A DNA stretch of 64,000 nt from positions 1-64,000 of the forward strand of contig CBDCOR010000010.1 of NCBI GenBank assembly GCA_965219855.1, in the 5' to 3' direction. Positions 53,468-60,631 of this stretch are shown here, in pieces. The position numbers were made by a program, and so were the translations under genes. How positions within the stretch are numbered: position 1 is the first letter of the stretch; each line of letters begins with the position of its first letter. The notes under the pieces are model-generated. The model made no database searches. It was not told the origin of the DNA and saw nothing but the letters and a program-made list of their open reading frames with translations. This DNA is from CAUZIZ01 sp965219855. GTDB taxonomy: Bacteria; Acidobacteriota; UBA6911; RPQK01; JAJDTT01.

Positions 53468-54964
53468 ATGGCCAATACATTGAAAATGGAAAAGAAGCAA
53501 ACGGTTTTGGCGCTCCTGAAGCTGGGCTGGTCGTATCGTCGGATCGAGCGAGAGGTGGGAGTCCGACGAGAGACGATTGCCCGCTATGATCCCTCCCGAG
53601 ATTCAAAACCGGCCAAAGTGGCCCCCGGCTCGGAGGAGCAAAAGCGGCCAAAGCGGCCCCCGGGTCTGCGCAGCTTCTGTGAGCCCTTTCGGGAGCAGAT
53701 TGAAAAGAAACTCCAGCAGGGATTGCAGGCCAAGCGGATCTGGCAGGACCTGGTCTTCGAGCAGGGATTCGGGGGAGCCTACAACTCCGTCAAGCGCTTC
53801 TGTGGAAAGCTCAAGGCGGAGAGTCCTCGCGTGTTTGCTCGGGTGGAAACTCCCCCCGGTCGGGACCTGCAGATCGACTTCGGCAAAGGAGCCCTGACTC
53901 GGACCGAATCGGGTCGTTACCGCCGTCCTCATCTGTTCAAGGCCGTCCTCTGCCACTCGCGCCACTCCTATGAGGAAGTCGTCTGGCGGCAGGAACTGAA
54001 GACGTTCATCCGCTGTGTCGAGGAGGCTTTTCACGCTTTTGGAGGCGGCGTGGAGGTGGTTCGCCTCGATAACCTCAAGGCCGGGATCACCCGGGCTTGC
54101 TTGGTGGACCCCGAGGTCAATGCCGTCTTCAGTGCGCTCGCTCGCCACTACGGCTTCGCCGTGCTGCCCATCCATCCGGGCGCTCCGAACGAGAACGGAA
54201 AAGTCGAAAGAAGCATCGGATATACCGACTCCAGCGCGCTCAAAGCTCGCCGCTTCGAGAGCCTGGATGCGCAGAATGAGCATCTGCAGAGTTGGAACGA
54301 GCGAATCGCCCGCCAGCGCATCCACGGCACCACCAAGCAGCAGGTCTGGCCCCGCTTTGTCGAAGAACAGAAGCATCTCCGACCGCTTCCGGATTCCCGC
54401 TTCAGTTTCTTCCGCGTGGGCCGTCGAACGGTCTCCACCGATGGCCACATCGAAGTCGACCGAGCGTTCTACTCGGTGCCCAATCATCTGCTCGGTTGTG
54501 AAGTCGCCGTGCACTGGGATGATCGTATCGTCCGCGTCTTCTTTCGTGAGCAACAGGTGGCCCTGCATCCGAAGCACCCGCCGGGGAGATTCCGAACCGA
54601 AACGAGCCATCTTCCGGAACGCAAACGCTACGCGCACTATCGAACCGAGCATCATCTGCTGAAGCAAGCCCGAGCCGTGGGTCCAGAGGCGCACCGCTGG
54701 GCCGAGCGAGCTCTGGAGGTCCGAGACATGCTCGCCTACCGACTCGTGCAGGGCATGATCTCGCTGACCCGCCGCTACCGCGCTTCGGTCGTCGACGAAG
54801 CCTGCGGCAAGGCGCTCGCACATGACGCCTTCCGCTACCGGACTCTGGTGGCTTTGTGTAAGCGACTGGACGTGCCGCAGCGCTCTTTGTTTACCTCCGA
54901 GCACGAGTTGATCCGACCGCTGTCCGAGTACCAGATCACCGATCCCACAGGAGAACCAGAATGA
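53468..54964 (+). CDS. istA: IS21-family transposase IstA (copy 2)
   Basis: This 498-residue protein carries the same HTH and DDE motifs as copy 1, with the more usual RRETIARY sequence beside the HTH. The stop overlaps the istB start by ATGA. With intact istB next to it, this is the likely active IS21 copy in the window. Confidence 0.96.
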   Translation: MANTLKMEKKQTVLALLKLGWSYRRIEREVGVRRETIARYDPSRDSKPAKVAPGSEEQKRPKRPPGLRSFCEPFREQIEKKLQQGLQAKRIWQDLVFEQGFGGAYNSVKRFCGKLKAESPRVFARVETPPGRDLQIDFGKGALTRTESGRYRRPHLFKAVLCHSRHSYEEVVWRQELKTFIRCVEEAFHAFGGGVEVVRLDNLKAGITRACLVDPEVNAVFSALARHYGFAVLPIHPGAPNENGKVERSIGYTDSSALKARRFESLDAQNEHLQSWNERIARQRIHGTTKQQVWPRFVEEQKHLRPLPDSRFSFFRVGRRTVSTDGHIEVDRAFYSVPNHLLGCEVAVHWDDRIVRVFFREQQVALHPKHPPGRFRTETSHLPERKRYAHYRTEHHLLKQARAVGPEAHRWAERALEVRDMLAYRLVQGMISLTRRYRASVVDEACGKALAHDAFRYRTLVALCKRLDVPQRSLFTSEHELIRPLSEYQITDPTGEPE

Positions 54965-55734
54965 TCTCATCAGAACTGGAACGAAAACTTCGTCACCTCC
55001 GGCTCTCGGGCCTGGCTCAGGTCTTTGACGTTCGCCTGCAACAAGCCGTCCAGGGAAGGCTCAGCCATCAGGAGTTCTTTGAGCTGCTGATTGATGACGA
55101 GCTGACCCGCCGTCGGGACCGGCTGTTGGAGCGACGTTTGCGCCAGGCCCAGTTTCCGGAACAAAAGCACTTGGAGGACTTTAACTTCTCCTTTAACCCC
55201 TCCATCAACCGGCAGCAGATCTTCGATCTGGCTACCGGCCGATTCATCCAACAGCGCCGCGGCTGGTTGGTCATCGGTCAGACCGGAGTCGGCAAGAGCC
55301 ATCTGATCATCACCGTCGGGATCAAGGCGGTCGAAGCCGGTCACCGGGTGCAGTACAAGTCGGCTTTCGATCTGCTGGAAGACATCGCCGAAGCCACGGC
55401 CACCGGCAGACGCCGATCTTACATTACGGAGATGACCCGGATCCCGCTGCTGATCCTCGAGGATCTGGGACTCCGCAGAGTGCCGGAGTCGGCGGCAGAA
55501 GATCTGTTGGAGATCCTGCACCGCCGATACCAGAAGACCTCGACGATCCTCAGTTCGAATCGACCCCTGGAGGACTGGGGCGCGATGCTGGGAGGAGATA
55601 CGGCGGCCACCTCGGCGCTGCTGGACCGCTTCCTGCACACTTCGGAAGTCACCTTCATTCGGGGCAAGAGCTATCGCCTCTACGAGCGACAGCAACGAGA
55701 GAAATCCACCCCGAAGCGAGGGAAAGAGAAATGA
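54961..55734 (+). CDS. istB: IS21 helper ATPase IstB (copy 2)
   Basis: This 257-residue AAA+ ATPase has the DnaC-like fold, Walker A GQTGVGKSHL, Walker B LLILEDLG, and SSNRPLEDW (sensor region). The C-terminus is basic (STPKRGKEK). It is the undamaged reference for the frame-damaged copy at 1985-2878. Confidence 0.96.
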   Translation: MISSELERKLRHLRLSGLAQVFDVRLQQAVQGRLSHQEFFELLIDDELTRRRDRLLERRLRQAQFPEQKHLEDFNFSFNPSINRQQIFDLATGRFIQQRRGWLVIGQTGVGKSHLIITVGIKAVEAGHRVQYKSAFDLLEDIAEATATGRRRSYITEMTRIPLLILEDLGLRRVPESAAEDLLEILHRRYQKTSTILSSNRPLEDWGAMLGGDTAATSALLDRFLHTSEVTFIRGKSYRLYERQQREKSTPKRGKEK

Positions 55735-56165
55735 CACCTGCGAGGCGAGTGCTGTGAGTGCGGGCTTGTCCCCTACTCGCAGACCCTGGGACTCAGCCCC
55801 AGGCTTCGTAGATTGCCCGCTCCGAGGGAGGGGTCAGGACAGGGTGGGGCAGAGCTCATTGCTTGAGGGGCCTCTGAGCGAATGTTTTTTGAAAAAAGGA
55901 AGCCAGGAAGAAGCCGTGTCGTTGAAACCAAGCAGAGACCATGGAAGCCAGCTTCTCGAGTTTCCCCCAACACCCCCGGAAAGCCGTGGAAACTGCCGCG
56001 CTATGGAAACCGTGGGAAAACGGCTGCCTCGCGAAGACGACTCCAGGCGAGTCAGCGCCTCATCGAGTGCCTCGACGCAAAGCCCGCGTCCAGGGATATA
56101 ACTACTGAATCACTGGCCGGTTTTGACCCGGCCCCGCCTGGCCGCTTTTGAAGTGGCCCCCGACA
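55735..56165. other. IS21 copy 2 non-coding 3' tail
   Basis: There is no gene. The first 310 bp match copy 1. A short unique segment (GAGTCAGCGCCTCATCG onward) replaces the longer unique segment of copy 1. The terminal repeats GGCCGGTTTTGACCCGGCC and GGCCGCTTTTGAAGTGGCCC close the element. Confidence 0.7.
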
Positions 56166-56230
56166 GCTTGAAAAAGCCCTCTTTCCCCTTCCTTATCAAT
56201 TACTTACACATTTCCGGACGGGCACTAGCT

Positions 56231-57911
56231 AGTGCCCGTCCGAAAACCGGGGTTTTCAGAACTGTAATCTGTTGAATCGTAAACACTTATTATACTTGAG
56301 ACTGCTGACAGACCGGCTCGACCCAGCTCGATCCAGAGCAAGGACCCTCGAGCGAGGGCACGCGGGCCAAAAAGCAGCGGTTCGGCGCAGACCTCTCCCC
56401 GAGTCGGAGCCACAAGGCAGTACGGTCAGCCACAAAAGGCTACAACAGGAGTCGGGCCAGGACGACCAGGTTATAGGTCAGGACGCTGGCATGGACGTAG
56501 CTTTGAAAGTGAGGCCAGCCTTTCCAGCTACAGCGGTGGAGACCGAAGGTGTGCTTGAGGGTCCCAATGCACCCCTCAATCCCGGCGCGGAAGCGTTTGA
56601 GTTGTTTGTAGACCCAACTGGAACGCACCATGCTCTCAACCGTCAACCCACACTTTTTGGAAAAGGCCACATCCTGTACCCCCTGCTCTTTGGCCCAGCG
56701 CAGGTTGGCAGCCGAGGCAAAACCACCATCCCAGGCGCTCTGGCGGGGGACCTTCCCGTACAGCTGTCGATGCCGCTCTAAGAAGGGTTGCACATAGTTG
56801 CTGTCGGCCGGATTCCCCCGTTCCACCACACAATCCAGGATCAGCGACGAGGCGCCCGTGCTGACAAACACCTTGTGGCCGAAGACCGTTTCCCGAGGGC
56901 TCTTCTTGATAATATCGGTGTGCTCTTCGAAGAGGGAACAGATCTTCTCCTGGGCCGCGACGGCCTCGCCCGAAAGGACCCGTCGTTGAGTCTGCTCGAT
57001 GACTTTGTGCAACAGCCCCAGATAGTGGGCCAGTTGCGCCGCCACGGCCAGACTGAGGGGATCGCTCCACTGCGCGGAAGCTGCCAGCGCCTGCTCGGCA
57101 TAGTGAGCCGTCTTGGACGCCACTTTGATCAGATCGCGGTAACTGTCCAGGCGCTTCTTGCCGCGGCGGTTGCGGATGTTCAGGACGCGCCGCTTGGCCC
57201 GCCGCGTATGATCGACGAAGCCGATCCCTTCCCGCTCCCGCAGCCGCCCCAGCCACTGGGTCACGACTCGAATGCCGTCGTACAACAGCTCACTGTCGAG
57301 CGGATAGTGGATGTTCGTCTCGACCGCCGTGGCATCGACCCGAATCCGTTGGCCTTTTTCCAGACCCCGAGCCTGCGCCCAGAGCACCAAGTGGTCGTTG
57401 ATCGCCTTCCAAGTCCCCGGCTCAATCTTCCCCAGGTTCTCCGCCAGGGTGGCTTTGCTGATCGACGCCCCATAGGGCAAGCGACAGAACCTCTGACAGC
57501 TTTGCGAATCCACCAGATGAAACTCCAGCTTGCGATAGCTGAACTGATGCAGCTGTTTGATGACGGCGCAACGCAGCACCTGCTCGGCCGTCAAACCGGG
57601 GGCGCCAACACCGGAATCGACCCTGTCAGAGAGATCTTGTACTATCAGCTCCAGCGTCTGGGGATTGTCGTCCAGGATGCGCGAGATCACCTTCAATTCA
57701 TGGGCCAGCTGGTGATCGGGCCATTGCGGGGAAAGGGGGCGTTGTTTTTCATGCTTTTTACGCATCTTCGAACTCCTGAAATCGTCGTAAGTCGTTTTAG
57801 TCTAATTGTTTGTACCAAATAGTCTAGCAAACGGCCCTGACAGTTTCGGAGCTTGAAAAAGCCCTCTTTCCCCTTCCTTATCAATTACTTACACATTTCC
57901 GGACGGGCACT
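56231..57911 (-). mobile_element. ISNCY-like element, copy 4 (intact)
   Basis: 1681 bp from AGTGCCCGTCCG to CGGACGGGCACT. AGCT lies on both sides (56227-56230 and 57912-57915). It is the only uninterrupted and undeleted copy and serves as reference. It is head-to-tail with copy 3 across the AGCT spacer. Confidence 0.95.
56440..57765 (-). CDS. ISNCY-like transposase (intact)
   Basis: This 441-residue transposase has an N-terminal helix-rich domain (VGAPGLTAEQVLRCAVIKQL, FCRLPYG) and an RNase H-like DDE core with D144 (RVDATAVETN), D346 (SAWDGGFAS) and E397 (RFRAGIEGCIGTLKH). A basic helical insert (HTRRAKRRVLNIRNRRGKK) lies around residue 186. The pattern fits the ISNCY group near IS5/IS1182. 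The ATG at 57765 is preceded by a GGAG. It is probably the active copy serving the deleted ones. Confidence 0.9.
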   Translation of the reverse strand: MRKKHEKQRPLSPQWPDHQLAHELKVISRILDDNPQTLELIVQDLSDRVDSGVGAPGLTAEQVLRCAVIKQLHQFSYRKLEFHLVDSQSCQRFCRLPYGASISKATLAENLGKIEPGTWKAINDHLVLWAQARGLEKGQRIRVDATAVETNIHYPLDSELLYDGIRVVTQWLGRLREREGIGFVDHTRRAKRRVLNIRNRRGKKRLDSYRDLIKVASKTAHYAEQALAASAQWSDPLSLAVAAQLAHYLGLLHKVIEQTQRRVLSGEAVAAQEKICSLFEEHTDIIKKSPRETVFGHKVFVSTGASSLILDCVVERGNPADSNYVQPFLERHRQLYGKVPRQSAWDGGFASAANLRWAKEQGVQDVAFSKKCGLTVESMVRSSWVYKQLKRFRAGIEGCIGTLKHTFGLHRCSWKGWPHFQSYVHASVLTYNLVVLARLLL

Positions 57912-58336
57912 AGCTAATGTACCGTTCTTCCCCTCCAGTCGATCGATGCTTGAGGAGGTACTCCAGGATAAGCTCCAGTTGCGCGAGGTCTTCTAGTCGG
58001 CTGGATTCTGCATGGTCGCTTCTGATGTGGCAACGCAGACCATCGCTCCGGGGTGGGCGGCATACGCCGAGAAGGTCGCGGCAGGAGGCGATTCAATCGT
58101 TGCACGCCTTCGTCCAAAGGAACTACACGACGGCCTCGCCGCGCCGCGTATTCATGCAGCGGTAGAGGATGATGACGCGGTGGTTGAGCCGATCGATCTC
58201 ATGGTCTTTCGGTGATTGCTTTGGGCGAACACAGGCATGACAGGCGTTTCCAGCCGACGGCGGCGGGGTAACTTCACCTTGGGATTTTTCAAAGAGCTAT
58301 TTTTTGAAACACAAGTAGAGTAAGTTCTTCCCTGTC
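57912..58336. other. spacer with possible decayed coding remnant
   Basis: There is no intact gene. On the minus strand the translation between about 58200 and 57917 reads EIDRLNHRVIILYRCMNTRR, then after stops SRLEDLAQLELILEYLLKHR, which looks like pieces of a degraded protein. The identity is not recognised. The promoter of the ABC1-kinase gene must lie in the last 120 bp. Confidence 0.4.
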
Positions 58337-60292
58337 ATGTCTCGCTTTCGTCTTCTCTCCCTTCTTCCAGCGCTCGCCCTGTTTCTCCTTGGCTTCCTTG
58401 TCCAACTCGACCCGATACTCTGCGCCGACCTCCCTCTCCCCACACCCCAGAAACACTACGAGAGTCCTGATCCCTCTGCCGAAAGTCTGCTGCGCCTGGC
58501 AGCATCGATCGGAGAGCTTGATCCATCTCAACAGCTCCAAATCCTGGGATTACTTCAGTCTCAAGGCTCGACAGATGGAGAGCCCCCCTCCATCGATAAG
58601 CTGGTAGCGATTCTCAAGAGCATCAATTGGGAGAAACATCGGGCCGACGTCCTGGAGTTGTTCCTACACCGCTCCCGAGTACTGGACATCATTCCGCCAG
58701 CATCCAAGGACTGGCTGCCCATCGTCCACGATTCCCTCTTGTTCTTCCTCCATCATCTCGATGAGAAACGCCTGGTGCAGCGCCTCTTCGATCAGGCGAG
58801 GCTGCCGACCGAAGCCGATCGGGGCCAGTACCTGCTCGGCTTTCTTTCCCAGACTCCGACACTGCAGAAGATCGGTCAGATTCTCGCCAGAAATCCAGCC
58901 ATTCCCGGCGACCTCCGAGCAGCCCTGCAGGTGCTCGAGAATAGTCTGAGAACCACCCGTGCTAGCGACTTGATCCGCTTTACCTTGGAGGAAATTGGAG
59001 ACGAAACCGCGAAAAGATACCAGATCCAGTTTTCGGATCGGATTCTAGCAGAGGCAACGGTGGGTGCCGTTCTTCGCTGCAGCCTGGTTCTCCCTGGAGA
59101 AGAAAAACGCACCGACGCGGTGGTCAAGATCATCAAGCCCCAGGCTGTTTCGGCTATGCAGGAAGAACTCGCCATTTTCGATCAGCTCACCCAGTATTTT
59201 GCAACTCATCGCGAGGCCTATGAGATTGGGGCGATTCCCATTTCGGAGACTTTCGAAAACGTCAGAGAGGCTCTCTCCAAGGAGATTGTAATCGTCGAGG
59301 AACAGCAGAATCTGGTAAACGCAGGGCGCTACTATCGAGGCAACGGGAGGGTGCTGGTGCCCAAACTCTACCCTCTGTCTACCGATCGTGTCACCTTCAT
59401 GGAGTTCGTCCATGGTGAAAAGGTTGCTGCTGCCTTTGCCGGAAAGGCTCGGTTACGAGCCAAGCTGGCTCGCAGGTTGTTGGATCTGCTCACTGTCAAC
59501 GTGCTTCTGGCTCAGACGGATGAGGCTCTGTTCCACGGCGATCCCCACTCCGGAAATGTCTTCCACGTTCTCGACGACCCAGCGGATCCTTTCCGCTTGG
59601 CCTTACTCGACTGGGGACTGAGCGGCAGTCTTCCACACTCACAGCGAGAGGCACTGATGCAGTTGTTCTTGGGCATCTTCTTGAAAGACCCCAAGCGACT
59701 TCGCAATCACGTCGGGGCCCTGATCGAAGGAGACTCATGGGAAACCGAATCCGAACAGAAAAGGATCCGTCAATTGGTTGATCAGACTCTGACCGAGATG
59801 AAGGGGAAGAGGGCGTTCGACGTCCTCGGCGCGCTGATGAAGAACTTGACCCGGGAAGGCTACAAGATCCGCTTCAACCTGGGGCTCTTCATCAAGGCGC
59901 AGATCACAATCAGTGGGATCCTCTTGGAGCTGGATCCCAAGCTGAAGCCAGATCGATACCTGGTCAGTCGCCTCTCGAATCAGGTCCTCAAAGAGATGCC
60001 CAAACGTCTTCTCTGCACCCTCTGGTTCCCCGCCTGGAACTCTCACCAGTACCGCAGCATGCTCTCCAACGAGGACGTGAAGGACATACAGTTCGCTCTG
60101 ATTGCACGGGGATTCAGGAAACTGGGGGGGTGTTCTAAGCTGAAACTTCATTGGGATCGTCGCACGTCTGAACGTCCGAACGTCGCACGTCTCTTGCCAC
60201 TGGACAGTGTGGCGAGAGGCTTCAAGTTTCCTTCTCGAATGGGGCAGCCCGGCTGGGGCGCGACTAAGCTGAAACTTGATTTGCGAGCGTAG
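58337..60292 (+). CDS. ABC1/UbiB-family atypical kinase with N-terminal signal sequence
   Basis: This 651-residue protein has a hydrophobic signal or anchor (LLSLLPALALFLLGFLVQLD) at residues 5-25, a unique 140-residue helical region, then an ABC1 kinase-like domain. Family motifs are KIGQ at 178-181, the ATVGAV loop near 240, lysine in VVKIIKP (262-268), HGDPHSGN at 400-407 and the metal DWG at 425-427. The native end appears to be near residue 597 (FALIARGFRKL). The last about 54 residues are read from two intergenic repeat modules, so a stop codon was probably lost. ABC1 proteins usually serve quinone synthesis; an exported form is unusual. Confidence 0.82.
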   Translation: MSRFRLLSLLPALALFLLGFLVQLDPILCADLPLPTPQKHYESPDPSAESLLRLAASIGELDPSQQLQILGLLQSQGSTDGEPPSIDKLVAILKSINWEKHRADVLELFLHRSRVLDIIPPASKDWLPIVHDSLLFFLHHLDEKRLVQRLFDQARLPTEADRGQYLLGFLSQTPTLQKIGQILARNPAIPGDLRAALQVLENSLRTTRASDLIRFTLEEIGDETAKRYQIQFSDRILAEATVGAVLRCSLVLPGEEKRTDAVVKIIKPQAVSAMQEELAIFDQLTQYFATHREAYEIGAIPISETFENVREALSKEIVIVEEQQNLVNAGRYYRGNGRVLVPKLYPLSTDRVTFMEFVHGEKVAAAFAGKARLRAKLARRLLDLLTVNVLLAQTDEALFHGDPHSGNVFHVLDDPADPFRLALLDWGLSGSLPHSQREALMQLFLGIFLKDPKRLRNHVGALIEGDSWETESEQKRIRQLVDQTLTEMKGKRAFDVLGALMKNLTREGYKIRFNLGLFIKAQITISGILLELDPKLKPDRYLVSRLSNQVLKEMPKRLLCTLWFPAWNSHQYRSMLSNEDVKDIQFALIARGFRKLGGCSKLKLHWDRRTSERPNVARLLPLDSVARGFKFPSRMGQPGWGATKLKLDLRA

Positions 60293-60570
60293 CTTTGGCC
60301 TCCAGGCCGAAGTCTTCTTGATTCGAGCCTTTGGCTCGGACGGCGGCCTGGAGCCCACCGCTACGCCGGGCCCAAAGTTTCGTTCTCGAATGGGGCAGCA
60401 CCGCTGGGGGGCCACTAAGTTAAAACTTCAACGAGCAGTAACCGACGTAGGATGGGCATTCTTGCCCGTCGGTTGGCCTCGACGGGCAGGAATGCCCGTC
60501 CTACAACGGACACGCTGCTATCTCTGTTCGTGGCTAGAGACGACCAAAGTTTGTTTCTCGAATGGGGCCA
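60133..60570. repeat. array of three modular intergenic repeats
   Basis: Three modules in a row open with CTAAGCTGAAACTT or CTAAGTTAAAACTT (60134, 60263, 60415) and close with CTCGAATGGGGC (60235, 60387, 60555). The payloads differ: GAACGTCCGAACGTCGCACG-type repeats in the first, a GTAGCTTTGGCCTCCAGGCC palindrome (60289-60364) in the second, and a GTAGGATGGGCATTCTTGCC palindrome (60447-60504) in the third. The first two modules overlap the 3' end of the ABC1-kinase gene. Confidence 0.85.
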
Positions 60571-60631
60571 GCGAGACTGGCGGTAGTGCCCACCGTCAGC
60601 TTCTAGCCTCGAGCTTGAGACGGAGTCGCGA

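Larger units (their letters stand above)
53373..56165 (+). mobile_element. IS21-family element, copy 2 (intact)
   Basis: 2793 bp from TGTCAGGGGCCAC to GTGGCCCCCGACA, flanked by a 7-bp direct repeat GCTTGAA (53366-53372 and 56166-56172; one more base is ambiguous). It carries complete istA and istB. It is inserted near the right end of ISNCY copy 3. Confidence 0.96.
51801..56226 (-). mobile_element. ISNCY-like element, copy 3, carrying IS21 copy 2
   Basis: The ends are AGTGCCCGTCCG at 51801 and CGGACGGGCACT ending at 56226. IS21 copy 2 occupies 53373-56165, between the transposase start and the right end, so it lies in the upstream (promoter) side of the transposase. The element has the same 55-bp deletion as copy 2. 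Copy 4 starts only four bases (AGCT) after it. Confidence 0.93.
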
